DNA of 64,000 bases, taken from contig NZ_WWER01000007.1 in NCBI RefSeq assembly GCF_009857885.1, positions 124,001-188,000 on the forward strand. The letters run 5' to 3'. This document shows positions 45,706 to 54,866 of the stretch, piece by piece (position 1 is the stretch's first letter; each line of letters opens with the position of its first letter). A program made the position numbers and the translations under genes. The stretch comes from Pusillimonas sp. TS35. Its GTDB lineage: Bacteria; Pseudomonadota; Gammaproteobacteria; Burkholderiales; Burkholderiaceae_B. The notes under the pieces were generated by a model. The model saw only the letters and a list, made by a program, of their open reading frames with translations, made no database searches and was not told the DNA's origin.

Positions 45706-47261
45706 GCTTTCTCCTTGTTATCTTGCAAAATCAGGTCTCTCAGAGGCCTTTGTGCTTTTTTCAGACGAGCCGCCAGTTCCGCCCTGGCGGTGGTAACCCG
45801 TTTCAAGTCCAACCCATCGATGTCGCCTGAAAGCGCCCACTGCTCAAACTGCGCGAATGCAATGGCATACGTACCAGCCAGCCAACGGCCGCAAGCAGGG
45901 CTCAATGCCTCTCTGTCATCGCAGTCCACAGCGCTCAACGCATCGAGAACCTGATAAAACAGGGGTTCACTCGATTGCCAGAACCCCAACGCCACTGCGT
46001 CGTCGCTTTTTCGGTCGGCCGGCCGATCGAACCTGGCAGCTTTTACCTGCCCCTGAACACTTCTGGCCATCTCTTCGGCACTATCCAGTATCTGTTTGAT
46101 GGTGCGCACAAACGCAGGCTGCCGCTCAGGCGCGACCTCATGCACTGGCAACTGCGCGTCATACCAACAAACTGCTTTCATGTTTGCCATCTCGAAGCCG
46201 AAACACCACAGACGAGTTCGCGGTTTCCGAGGGTGCTTCCAGGCGCTGAATGACGCGATAACGCGCGCCGCATCAGGCTGGTGGTTGTCATTGCCGAGCA
46301 CTAGGCCAAGCCAGTCGCGATAGCCACGCCCGGCCAGCCTTCCTTTAATGGGAATCGGCGGCTTATCGTGCTCCTTCGCATCAATGCTGTAAGGGGTAAG
46401 CGGATGCAGCCACGGACCTGTGTAATTTGTGCCGCCATGACGCGTGTAATAGTGGCGATAGCGCGGCACATCTGTTGCGCCACATATGGAGCATTCGCCA
46501 AGATCCAACGTCTCGGTGTCGAGCAGAATGCGGCGCGGCATGCCCCAGTAGGCCTGGAGCGGATGCACCACGCCAGGAGGGGTATCGCCAATCCCCTGGG
46601 CATCGCTGGTTCTGGTTTTTCCGAGCCATGGCATGACGTCGGCCTGACTGACGATTGGGGGGAGGCGCAGTTCTTCCGCGGGGATGATATTCAGCCAAAG
46701 CCTTTGCCAAAGTGTGGCGGACTGCTCCGCAGGCAAAAGCAGTGTCGTCAACGGCCCTCCGCCCCGCAAGGATGTGCGGATGCCACGCCCTCCCGACGGC
46801 GCATTCGTTTGCAGGGTAAACAGGGCAAGCGCTGCGCACCGCTCGCACAGCCCATGATTTGCCGGAGGATGGTTGAAATATCGGTTAACGTCCGAGCCCG
46901 CCTCGATCAGCAGTTCGAGAACCGGCAGATGATTGCTGTCGGCCGGCAGTTCAATATCCTGCAAAAATACACGCTGGCGCTCGCGCGACAGATGAAAAGC
47001 GCCGCTCCATTCGTCGAACATCTCATCCAACTGCGCCATGGTTGGTGGCGAATCGTTACGCTCCGACCAGTGCTCGCGGTCTTCAGGACAGAACGAGACC
47101 TGAAGCAAGCCGATTAAAAACTGATACAGCGCACCCAGGAAATCGGCGCGCGGCGCAACAATGTCCCGATACTCTGGATTGCCGACCTCGGCGGGACGTA
47201 TCCACCGGCGCTCGCCCTTTTGGGTGGAAACCTGCACCCATGGATCAGAAAGCAAATGCAT
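45702..47261 (-). CDS. cas8e: Cascade large subunit Cas8e (Cse1, CasA)
   Basis: 519 residues. Recognises the PAM and recruits Cas3. Opening MHLLSDPWVQVSTQKGERRW and LLQVSFCPEDREHW are typical of CasA. AGGAGT precedes ATG 47261. First gene of a seven-gene, tightly overlapping operon (cas8e, cse2, cas7, cas5, cas6e, cas1, cas2) running toward the array. Its message has a leader of about 125 nt from the promoter at 47393-47421. Confidence 0.96.
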   Translation of the reverse strand: MHLLSDPWVQVSTQKGERRWIRPAEVGNPEYRDIVAPRADFLGALYQFLIGLLQVSFCPEDREHWSERNDSPPTMAQLDEMFDEWSGAFHLSRERQRVFLQDIELPADSNHLPVLELLIEAGSDVNRYFNHPPANHGLCERCAALALFTLQTNAPSGGRGIRTSLRGGGPLTTLLLPAEQSATLWQRLWLNIIPAEELRLPPIVSQADVMPWLGKTRTSDAQGIGDTPPGVVHPLQAYWGMPRRILLDTETLDLGECSICGATDVPRYRHYYTRHGGTNYTGPWLHPLTPYSIDAKEHDKPPIPIKGRLAGRGYRDWLGLVLGNDNHQPDAARVIASFSAWKHPRKPRTRLWCFGFEMANMKAVCWYDAQLPVHEVAPERQPAFVRTIKQILDSAEEMARSVQGQVKAARFDRPADRKSDDAVALGFWQSSEPLFYQVLDALSAVDCDDREALSPACGRWLAGTYAIAFAQFEQWALSGDIDGLDLKRVTTARAELAARLKKAQRPLRDLILQDNKEKA

Positions 47262-47392
47262 TGTGCGACTCCTGTTTTGATTTATTACTGTGGCCTATCG
47301 TCTGTGGTAGATGCAGCTAGAGCCGTATTGCGCGCTGCTATCGCAGCGGCTCCTAGCGGATCAGAAAACCATAGCCCCCCGTCTTTCTGATT

Positions 47393-47421
47393 ATTTTATA
47401 TAAGTGTTCTTGTTCTGTAAA
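47393..47421 (-). promoter_or_regulatory. cas8e operon promoter
   Basis: On the minus strand TTTACA (47421-47416) and TAAAAT (47398-47393) are separated by exactly 17 bp, each matching five of six consensus bases, inside the most AT-rich stretch of the gap. The predicted start is near 47386. The 17-bp spacer and the -35 are overlapped by the site that matches the mini-CRISPR spacer (47405-47437, AAG at 47402-47404). Confidence 0.65.
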
Positions 47422-47631
47422 CGATATCAAACATAAATCTCGGACACATATCGAAACGCGGTCTGCCTTTGTTGCATCACCAACGCATCCGGCAAACAAA
47501 ATGCCTCTTCGATACGTTATGCTTTTCCCTCTCCGAGACTGGTACGCTATGCGCGCTTCCTGTGCTGCGGTTGCTGCGCATGCGTAGACTACGCGGCATC
47601 AGCGCCCTACGACGCTTGTCCCGGAGACCGA

Positions 47632-47722
47632 GCATTCCCCGCACAAGCGGGGATGAACCGTGTTCTTGTTCGGTGAAACGATCGGAAGCTCCTACTTTCC
47701 CTGCATACGCAGGGCCGTTGCT
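47632..47722 (+). ncRNA. creR: Degenerate repeat-spacer-repeat unit, candidate Cas-regulating RNA (CreR-like)
   Basis: A 29-base repeat (47632-47660) matches the array repeat at 24 positions in transcript orientation and keeps the whole 3' handle ATGAACCG and the stem CCCCGC/GCGGGG. A 33-base spacer follows (47661-47693), then a worn second repeat (47694-47722) with stem CCCTGC-ATAC-GCAGGG. The two stems start 62 bases apart, one of the two spacings used in the main array. The C-to-T and G-to-A changes in the second stem compensate each other. The unit points opposite to the array and the cas genes. Spacer bases 1-11, TGTTCTTGTTC, recur after AAG in the cas8e promoter. Such orphan units (CreR) are known to guide Cascade to cas promoters in other type I systems; expression here is unproven. 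Confidence 0.75.
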
Positions 47723-47725
47723 GGC

Positions 47726-47749
47726 ATGGAGCGGGTGACACCGCTCCAT
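47726..47749. terminator. Hairpin directly after the cas3 stop codon
   Basis: ATGGAGCGG (47726-47734) and CCGCTCCAT (47741-47749) form a perfect 9-bp stem with a 6-base loop, starting at the base after the cas3 stop codon. No T-run follows on either strand, so it is a weak intrinsic terminator at best, or an RNA-stabilising 3' end. It also lies just 3' of the mini-CRISPR unit and could close that transcript. Confidence 0.4.
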
Positions 47750-50500
47750 TCACCAGCACAACCCCAGCCTCTGGTCATACTGCAATATCAACACTTGTCG
47801 CCGCTCATCCTCGAGCTCGGCGATCAAGTGTTCTCCCTTATCCTCCAACGGCACGATGAAAGCGGGCTCGGCGAGCAGCGGAAAACGGTCGCGCAGGTGC
47901 TGGATCGCGGGCCCGTAGCGGTTCTGCCATGTGGGAGCAAGCCCTGCGGCCAAGGTTCGCCGCACGCGCACCGATGAGTGTTCCCATGGGAAATCCGTGC
48001 TAGGTACCAGTGGCTGCAAACCATTGTCTTTAACGCGCGCCAGGTACAGCGTCAGGGTTTCATCGCCCAAGCGGGTGGGCGTATCGCTCTCTTCATACCA
48101 GTGCATCGTATTGCTATCCATGCAATATCCCCGGCTGACGTCGAGCGCGTTGAACTCCGTCAGGCTTTTTATGGCGAGGTCTTTCCCCGCTTGTTCGTTG
48201 CTCGCCTTCCGCAAACGTTCAGGCACGGGTTCGGCTTCCCGACCGTACACGGCCTCAACCAAACTGCGTACAGCGCCCGGCTCAGCCTCTCCCGGCGTGA
48301 CGATGCATCCAGAGCGGCTCAATGCCCGCGCTGTACGCCACAGCGCCACCGCATCGGGGTAGACGTAGCAGGCTTTTGGAAACAAACCGGCGTACCAGTC
48401 AGCAGAAGGCTCGTCCACAGGCGCCGGACTCAGCACAAAGAGTACCGGCGACGCACGCCGCTCGCGGCCATCGGTGGATGGATTGCCCAATGCGTCACGC
48501 GCATGGCGCTGTAAACGGCCCGCCCGTTGAATCAGCAGATCCACCGGCGCTAGATCGCTGACCATCACATCAACGTCGAAATCCAGACTTTGTTCCAAGA
48601 CCTGGGAACCGATCAGCACCTGGGCTCGCCTTGCATCTTGACCAGATGTTTTGCCGAACCGCGCAAGAACGCCATCTTCGATATCCAGACGATGCCCCAT
48701 TGCATATCGGCTATGAAATACATGCACATACTCCGATGGCATGTATTCCCCCAACGAGGCACATGCACGCAACACGTCACTGACTGTATTACGTATCCAG
48801 GCCACACACTGCCCCTGCTCCACCGCGCGCAGTATTTGCCTAATGACCGCATCCTCATCGTATAAAAGATCAACAGATACCGTGCGACGCAGCAGAGGAC
48901 GTGTATCGCAGGCAGCCACCGACACCCCCGCGCCGGCGTGAATGGCGAGCGGGTATCTGGCATCGCCTGCGAGGCTCTCGCCCAACTTTCCCTGGCCTTC
49001 CCGAAAAGCATTCAGCAGTTCATCGCGTCTAACCAGAGAAAGAGTGGCTGACAGCAAGACTGCGCTACCACCCTGCATGGCGTGTGCATAAAGCAGTTTT
49101 TTCAACAGCCCCAGCATATAGGTGTCATAACTGTGCACCTCGTCTACGACAAGCACTTTTCCGGCAAGGCCCAGCAGCCTCAGCGACTGGTGCCGCACCG
49201 GAAGCACGGCCAGCAAAGCCTGATCCAGCGTGCCCACACCCACATCTGCCAATAAGGACTTCTTACGATTGTCTGTGAGCCATGCATTGCACTGTAGCGA
49301 TGCCGTTGCCTCCAAATCGCCGTATTTCGGATCGCTTGGCTGAACCGTTGATCGCAGCACGCTCTGACGAAAGTCATCAACGAGCTCGCGAGCACCGTGG
49401 GCCAGCATCAGGGAGGGCGTTGATCGCCCATCGAACAACTGCCGGTAGACGCCACCCATACGCCTGTACATTTGATTGGCGGTTGCCATGCTCGGCAGGC
49501 CCAGATAAACACCATCGGCAAGCCCCGCCTGCATCATGCGCAGCACCAGCATCATGGCCGCTTCAGTCTTGCCTGCGCCGGTGACGTCCTCCAGGATAAA
49601 AAGTTGAGGCTCGATATCAAGCGCCACATCGGCTGCATAGCGCTGCAATGGCGTCGGCTCGCGCAGGTAGTCGAACAAGGCCATCGGGGCGAGGTCCGCG
49701 TTGACGTGGCCAGCCTCCAAACGCGCCTGTGCGACTGCCCGACCGGCACACGGCAGTGCAGTACACCCCCAATAAGCGGAAAGATCGCCTGGCGCCGACC
49801 GGTACATAAAGTGTGCGCGGTCGGAACCGAGCCAGTCGGCCAATACCGCCGCACCGGCCAGGCGCCAGCTGTGCGCGCGGAGTATTGCGGTCTGCTGGCG
49901 CGTGGGCACAGGGATATCCGCCGGCAGAAGAAGCGGCGCCACAGCAGCCACATATGCATCAACCGCCTGCAGGTCGGCTTCCGAGAAGTGCGGCTTGGTG
50001 CGCAACTCCAGCAGCCCGCCTGCGCTTGCGGACATCGGGGGAACACCATGATGCCCCACGACCGCGCGCATCCATACGCACCAGAACTCTTTTTCCGGCG
50101 CGGGCAGCCTATCCGAGGGGAAGGCCTCCTGTAAATGATCGACCCAGATCGCCCAGCCCAATGTATCGTGACGGATCGTGTAGGGGTGAGCGGCAGACGC
50201 ATCGATCAGATCTGGCGACAAACCGAGCGCCAGTTTCTGAAAACTACTGGCGAATTTCCCGAGATCGTGCAGGGCGAAAAAGAACACTGCAAGTGATTCG
50301 ACCACATGCAATGGCCAGCCAAGCGCCCCTGCTAGTTGCGCGACGCCTAACGCCGGCAATCGCAAAAGAGAGTGCCCGCACGCCGCCACATCCAAGGAAT
50401 GGTAGGGAAGAAGATGATACCGCTCGGCCCCATGCACACCAGGCTGGGCCTTACCCCAATATCTCCAGTAAGGGATCCGATCATCCACGATCTCCCGCAT
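47750..50500 (-). CDS. cas3: CRISPR helicase-nuclease Cas3
   Basis: 916 residues from ATG 50500 (MREIVDDRIPYW), with GGAGGT upstream; the frame begins at 50524. N-terminal HD nuclease: the first His in YHSLDVAACGHSLL and HDLGK in FFFALHDLGKFASS. SF2 helicase: Walker A DVTGAGKTEAAMM, motif II VVDEVHSYD, motif III LLSATLSL, and motif VI LIQRAGRLQRH. All key residues for target degradation are present. It is transcribed separately from Cascade, 488 bp upstream of cas8e, on the same strand. Confidence 0.97.
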   Translation of the reverse strand: MREIVDDRIPYWRYWGKAQPGVHGAERYHLLPYHSLDVAACGHSLLRLPALGVAQLAGALGWPLHVVESLAVFFFALHDLGKFASSFQKLALGLSPDLIDASAAHPYTIRHDTLGWAIWVDHLQEAFPSDRLPAPEKEFWCVWMRAVVGHHGVPPMSASAGGLLELRTKPHFSEADLQAVDAYVAAVAPLLLPADIPVPTRQQTAILRAHSWRLAGAAVLADWLGSDRAHFMYRSAPGDLSAYWGCTALPCAGRAVAQARLEAGHVNADLAPMALFDYLREPTPLQRYAADVALDIEPQLFILEDVTGAGKTEAAMMLVLRMMQAGLADGVYLGLPSMATANQMYRRMGGVYRQLFDGRSTPSLMLAHGARELVDDFRQSVLRSTVQPSDPKYGDLEATASLQCNAWLTDNRKKSLLADVGVGTLDQALLAVLPVRHQSLRLLGLAGKVLVVDEVHSYDTYMLGLLKKLLYAHAMQGGSAVLLSATLSLVRRDELLNAFREGQGKLGESLAGDARYPLAIHAGAGVSVAACDTRPLLRRTVSVDLLYDEDAVIRQILRAVEQGQCVAWIRNTVSDVLRACASLGEYMPSEYVHVFHSRYAMGHRLDIEDGVLARFGKTSGQDARRAQVLIGSQVLEQSLDFDVDVMVSDLAPVDLLIQRAGRLQRHARDALGNPSTDGRERRASPVLFVLSPAPVDEPSADWYAGLFPKACYVYPDAVALWRTARALSRSGCIVTPGEAEPGAVRSLVEAVYGREAEPVPERLRKASNEQAGKDLAIKSLTEFNALDVSRGYCMDSNTMHWYEESDTPTRLGDETLTLYLARVKDNGLQPLVPSTDFPWEHSSVRVRRTLAAGLAPTWQNRYGPAIQHLRDRFPLLAEPAFIVPLEDKGEHLIAELEDERRQVLILQYDQRLGLCW

Positions 50501-50844
50501 GCCCCTACCTCCCCCGAGCCCCAAGGAATGTCTATTGGTAAGAATTCATGTCGAAACAGTATCACAATAAAAAGCAGCAAACCGGATTAACCCTACATGA
50601 GCGTAATAGGCTCAAGCACATATCCTCCTGGCGCGTACTCGTTCATGTGCGGCCTCAGGCTGTTTTCCACACAGCGCCCCGAATGTCTGCGCAGGGGCGT
50701 TGCTTTCCACTGCATAACAATCCACTGCGCCATCTGGGTTTACCCCGATGAATATTTATTTTCACGCGCAGTGTTTTCATGTAAATTTATTATCTTTCCG
50801 ATTGCGATGATCGCGCTACCTCTCTATTTCCCGGACTACACGCT
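50501..50844. other. Divergent gap between cas3 and the RpiR gene
   Basis: 344 bp with no credible gene. Two AT-rich stretches (about 50530-50590 and 50745-50835) are likely promoter regions for cas3 and the RpiR gene, but no pair of hexamers is convincing. TGAATATTTATTTTCA (50749-50764) is an imperfect palindrome with TGAA/TTCA arms and could be the RpiR operator. Confidence 0.4.
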
Positions 50845-51735
50845 GTGAGCAAATCGCCAGCACGCCGCAAGGCCGCGCCGACTATCGCCGAACGTATTTC
50901 CAGCGTTATGCAGGCGCTCAGCGCCTCGCATCGACGCATGGCGGATTACGTGCTGGCGCATCCCTTCAAGGTCGCCACGATGTCGATCGATGAATTCGCA
51001 CTGCAGTGCAAGGTGTCTATCGCTACGGCCAACCGCTTTGCCCGTGCATTGGGCCTGCCCGGCTACCCACAGTTTCGCGCCGAGCTAGCGCGCGGCTTCG
51101 AGGCGGCGCTCGAACCCGTTGAGCGCCTGCGCCTTGAACGCGGCAAGGCGGCCAGCGCTGCCGATATCTTTGCAGCCTCTCTGTATGAAGACCAGCGCAA
51201 TTTCGAGTTGACACGTTTGGCGCTCAGCGAAGAAGCATGCGAAAAGGCTGTGCAGGCCGTGCTCAACGCACAGCGTGTATTCATCATTGGCTTCGGCTCC
51301 AGCGGCTTTCTCGCTGGCCTGCTCCAGCGAGGCTTGAGCCTGCATTGCGACATGGTGGAATCGCTGGCGGGCCCGGGGGGCGTGTCACATGCCGCCCGCG
51401 AGTTGTCCCGTATACGCGCGCACGATCTCGTCATCGCCATAGTATTCCCCCGGTATCTCGCCGATACGATCACGCTGGCCAAAAGCGCAAAAGCAGCAGG
51501 GGTGACCGTACTGGCACTGACAGACAAACCCTCCTCGCCGCTCGTGCCGCTGGCAGACATCTGCCTGTACGCGCATAGCCAGCGCCAGTTGCTGTCCAAC
51601 TCAGAGACAGCAGCGCTGGGGCTGATTGAGGCCTTGTCGGCGGCAGTAGCGCACCAGTCCAGGCATTCTGTCACGGCGGCCGCTTTGCTTGCGGAATCCG
51701 TCATGCCGTGGCTGTTTCATGAAGGATCAAAGTAA
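50845..51735 (+). CDS. RpiR/MurR-family transcriptional regulator
   Basis: 296 residues from GTG 50845. N-terminal RpiR helix-turn-helix (TIAERISSVMQALSASHRRMADYVL, MSIDEFALQCKVSIATANRFARALGLPGYPQFRAEL) and a C-terminal SIS domain (VFIIGFGSSGFLAGLLQRGL, VIAIVFPRYLADTITLAKSAKAAGVTVLALTD). SIS domains of this family usually bind phosphosugars such as MurNAc-6-phosphate. Its TAA overlaps the ATG of the isoaspartyl peptidase gene (TAATG), so it is the first gene of the peptide salvage operon and probably controls it. Confidence 0.9.
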   Translation: MSKSPARRKAAPTIAERISSVMQALSASHRRMADYVLAHPFKVATMSIDEFALQCKVSIATANRFARALGLPGYPQFRAELARGFEAALEPVERLRLERGKAASAADIFAASLYEDQRNFELTRLALSEEACEKAVQAVLNAQRVFIIGFGSSGFLAGLLQRGLSLHCDMVESLAGPGGVSHAARELSRIRAHDLVIAIVFPRYLADTITLAKSAKAAGVTVLALTDKPSSPLVPLADICLYAHSQRQLLSNSETAALGLIEALSAAVAHQSRHSVTAAALLAESVMPWLFHEGSK

Positions 51736-52706
51736 TGACAACCTCTGTCCTTGCGATACATGGCGGCGCGGGCGCGATTTCGCGCACCAAGATCACACCC
51801 GAGCTGCGCCAGCAGTACGAAGAGGCGCTTCGCGACATCCTGACCGGTGGCGCCCGCGTTCTGGCCGAGGGCGGCCAGGCGTTGGACGCCGTCACCGAAG
51901 CGGTGCGCCTGCTGGAAGAATGCCCTTTGTTCAATGCCGGCTATGGTGCGGTGTTCACCAGCACACAAGAACACGAGCTCGATGCCTCGATCATGGACGG
52001 CCGCACGCTCGATTGTGGCGCGGTCGCGAATCTGCGCACCGTTCGCAATCCCGTACTGGCCGCGCGCATGGTCATGGAGCACAGCCCGCACGTTTTCTTT
52101 GTGGGTGAAGGGGCCGAGACGCTGGCGCGCAAGCACGGCCTGGAGATCGTGACCCCCACCTTTTTCTCGACCGAGGCCCGGCGCGAACAGCTCGAGGCGG
52201 CCCGTCGCACCGGCACTGAATCCATCGTGCTGGACCACGACGGCGCCCGTGCGCAGGCGGCCACGCCCGCGGCGCCGCTGGACGAAGGCACCAAGTTGGG
52301 CACCGTTGGGGCCGTGGCACTTGACGGGCACGGCAACTTGGCTGCAGCCACCTCAACAGGGGGCATGACCAACAAATGGCCCGGGCGCGTGGGCGACAGC
52401 CCCGTGATCGGCGCGGGCTGCTATGCCAACAACGCCACCTGCGCGGTGTCCACCACGGGCAAGGGCGAGGCATTCATCCGTTGCGTGGCCGCCTACGATG
52501 TATCCGCGCTCATGGAATATGGCGGCCTGACGCTGGCGCAGGCTACCGAGCGCGTCATCAACGAGAAGCTGCCGCGCATAGACGGCGCCGGCGGGCTGAT
52601 CGCCGTCGACCGGCACGGTAACGTGGCCATGCCTTTCAATACCGAGGGCATGTATCGCGGCAGCATCGTGCCGGGCCAGACACCTTTTGTGGCGATACAT
52701 CGTTAA
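51735..52706 (+). CDS. iaaA: Isoaspartyl peptidase / L-asparaginase (Ntn hydrolase)
   Basis: 323 residues. Opening SVLAIHGGAGAISR, and the autocleavage site KLGTVGAVALD with T190 as the N-terminal nucleophile of the beta subunit. Further active-site segments are GRVGDSPVIGAGCYAN and STTGKGEAFIR. It removes isoaspartyl residues from dipeptides. Iaa genes next to gsiABCD are known from E. coli (ybiK-yliABCD), where the importer carries glutathione; the same arrangement is seen here with different extra hydrolases downstream. Confidence 0.93.
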   Translation: MTTSVLAIHGGAGAISRTKITPELRQQYEEALRDILTGGARVLAEGGQALDAVTEAVRLLEECPLFNAGYGAVFTSTQEHELDASIMDGRTLDCGAVANLRTVRNPVLAARMVMEHSPHVFFVGEGAETLARKHGLEIVTPTFFSTEARREQLEAARRTGTESIVLDHDGARAQAATPAAPLDEGTKLGTVGAVALDGHGNLAAATSTGGMTNKWPGRVGDSPVIGAGCYANNATCAVSTTGKGEAFIRCVAAYDVSALMEYGGLTLAQATERVINEKLPRIDGAGGLIAVDRHGNVAMPFNTEGMYRGSIVPGQTPFVAIHR

Positions 52707-52847
52707 GCGCCCGCCGCAGGGCTGTGGCAGCACCGGGCATCGTCAAGCACGACTGCATGCGATGCACAGCGGCACCCACAAACGAAACTTAGGCGCCACG
52801 CTTGAATGCAATACCAGCGCGGCGCACTTGAATGGACAATCAAGCCT

Positions 52848-54848
52848 ATGACGGCTTCGCATAATATTTCCACCGAGCTTGAACCCGACCGTGTGCTGCG
52901 CGTCACCGACCTGAGCGTGCAGTTCAAAAGTGCCGAACGCGTGGTAGACGCGGTAAACCACATGAGCTTTCACGTCGACCGCGGCGAAACGTTGGCAATC
53001 GTAGGGGAGTCGGGCTCGGGTAAATCGGTAACCTCATTGGCCTTGATGCGCTTGCTGCACTATGGCGGCGGGCGCATCCTGAACGGCGAAATGCTGCTGC
53101 GCCGGCGCAATGGGCAGGTGCTGGACTTGGCCAGCGCACCGGGCGCGAGGCTGCGCAGTGTGCGCGGCGCTGATATGGCGATGATCTTCCAGGAACCAAT
53201 GACATCGCTCAACCCGGTATTCACCGTTGGTGAACAAATCGCGGAAAGCCTGCGCCTGCATCAGGGCATGGACCAGCGCGCCGCCATGGCGCGCGCGCTG
53301 CACATGCTTGATCAGGTTCGCATACCCGACGCAAAGAACGTACTGGGCCGCTATCCGCACCAGCTGTCCGGGGGGATGCGCCAACGCGTCATGATCGCCA
53401 TGGCGCTTGCCTGCAAGCCCGCCCTGCTGATCGCCGATGAGCCGACCACCGCACTGGATGTAACGATACAGGCCCAGATACTGCAGTTGATCCGCGAGTT
53501 GCAGCGCGAGATGAACATGGGCGTGATCTTCATCACGCACGACATGGGTGTGGTGGCCGAAGTGGCCGACCGCGTACTGGTCATGCTGCGGGGCGACAAG
53601 GTGGAAGAAGGGCCGGCGCAACAGATCTTCGACCGCCCCGTACATACCTACACTCGTGCACTGCTCGCCGCCGTGCCGCGCCTGGGCTCGATGAAAGGCA
53701 CTGACCAGCCGGCGCACTTTCCAGCGGTGTCGACACAGCCCGCGGCAAACAACACGCAAGGCGCGCAGACAGTGCCTGATGCCGCCGCCCACGCAGTGCA
53801 GGACGCCGTGCGCACTACCCCGCCGCACGCCCTCCCCCAATCCACGCAAGCTCCTCAGCGCGCCTCATATGCGCCGATGCAGGATCAGCACGCCCCCGCC
53901 ACGCCGTCCACCCGCGAACCCATTTTGCGCGTACGCGACCTGGTCACCCGCTTCGATATTCGCACCGGCATTTTCAACCGTGTTACGCGTCGCGTGCATG
54001 CCGTCGAGAAAGTGAGCTTCGATCTCTATCCTGGCGAAACCCTTGCCCTGGTGGGTGAATCGGGCTGCGGCAAATCCACGACAGGCCGATCGCTGCTGAG
54101 ACTGGTGCAGACACAAGGCGGCGAGATCGAATTTGAAGGGCAACACATAGGCAAGCTGCAAGGGCCGGCACTGCAGTCTTTGCGACGCAATATACAGTTC
54201 ATATTCCAAGACCCGTTCGCGTCGCTGGACCCACGCCTGACAGTCGGCTATTCCATCATCGAGCCGCTGCTGATCCACAAAACGATGCCACCAAAAGAAG
54301 CTGAACAACGCATGCTCTGGCTGCTGGACAAAGTAGGTTTGCCGCGCGAAGCCGCGCAGCGCTACCCCCACGAGTTTTCCGGCGGCCAGCGCCAGCGCAT
54401 CTGCATTGCGCGCGCATTGGCCCTCAACCCCAAAGTGGTGATCGCGGACGAATCCGTATCTGCCCTGGATGTGTCGATACAGGCCCAGATCGTTAATCTG
54501 CTTATCGATCTGCAACAAGAACTGGGCATCGCATTTTTGTTTATCTCGCACGATATGGCTGTGGTCGAACGTGTCAGCCATCGTGTTGCCGTGATGTACC
54601 TGGGTCAAATTGTCGAGATTGGCCCGCGCCGGGCGATTTTCGAGAATCCTCAGCACCCCTACACGCGCAAGTTGATGGCCGCGGTGCCGATTGCTGATCC
54701 GGCCCGCCGCCACCTGGACCGCAAGCTGCTTGCGGGAGAAATTCCCAGCCCCGTCCGTGACGTGGGAGACGAACCCATCGTTCTTCCGCTGATCCAGGTC
54801 GGTGCGGGCCATTACGTAGCACAGCCACAGGCTGGTGCATCTTATTAG
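52848..54848 (+). CDS. gsiA: Dipeptide/glutathione ABC importer, double ATP-binding protein (GsiA-like)
   Basis: 666 residues from ATG 52848 ([11 protein letters not shown]); the frame begins at 52806. Two complete ATPase halves in one chain. First half: Walker A GESGSGKS, signature LSGGMRQR, Walker [13 protein letters not shown]. Second half: [29 protein letters not shown]. Note Ser in place of the usual Pro after the catalytic Glu in the second Walker B. A linker of about 75 residues rich in Ala, Gln, Pro and Thr joins the halves and is longer than usual. Each half ends with the DppD/OppF-type [12 protein letters not shown] or [13 protein letters not shown] region. Confidence 0.94.
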   Translation: MTASHNISTELEPDRVLRVTDLSVQFKSAERVVDAVNHMSFHVDRGETLAIVGESGSGKSVTSLALMRLLHYGGGRILNGEMLLRRRNGQVLDLASAPGARLRSVRGADMAMIFQEPMTSLNPVFTVGEQIAESLRLHQGMDQRAAMARALHMLDQVRIPDAKNVLGRYPHQLSGGMRQRVMIAMALACKPALLIADEPTTALDVTIQAQILQLIRELQREMNMGVIFITHDMGVVAEVADRVLVMLRGDKVEEGPAQQIFDRPVHTYTRALLAAVPRLGSMKGTDQPAHFPAVSTQPAANNTQGAQTVPDAAAHAVQDAVRTTPPHALPQSTQAPQRASYAPMQDQHAPATPSTREPILRVRDLVTRFDIRTGIFNRVTRRVHAVEKVSFDLYPGETLALVGESGCGKSTTGRSLLRLVQTQGGEIEFEGQHIGKLQGPALQSLRRNIQFIFQDPFASLDPRLTVGYSIIEPLLIHKTMPPKEAEQRMLWLLDKVGLPREAAQRYPHEFSGGQRQRICIARALALNPKVVIADESVSALDVSIQAQIVNLLIDLQQELGIAFLFISHDMAVVERVSHRVAVMYLGQIVEIGPRRAIFENPQHPYTRKLMAAVPIADPARRHLDRKLLAGEIPSPVRDVGDEPIVLPLIQVGAGHYVAQPQAGASY

Positions 54849-54866
54849 TCATCCGGAGGAACAGAA

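Larger units (their letters stand above)
47262..47749. other. Non-coding gap between cas8e and cas3
   Basis: 488 bp without a credible gene. From cas8e outward it holds a cas8e leader region with the small hairpin CGCTGC-TATC-GCAGCG (47333-47348), the cas8e promoter (47393-47421), about 200 bp without recognised signals, the degenerate mini-CRISPR unit on the plus strand (47632-47722), and a hairpin directly after the cas3 stop (47726-47749). I found no convincing plus-strand promoter for the mini-CRISPR unit. Confidence 0.8.

Noticed and set aside
47410-47437. Plus-strand promoter for the mini-CRISPR unit (TTGTTC, 16 bp, CATAAA)
   Set aside because: Both hexamers are weak matches and it would lie about 190 bp before the first repeat; not strong enough to annotate, though transcription from somewhere upstream is needed.
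53865-54812. 315-codon frame antisense to gsiA (similar shadows at 58668-59450 and 53034-53849)
   Set aside because: Antisense to complete genes with full catalytic motifs.
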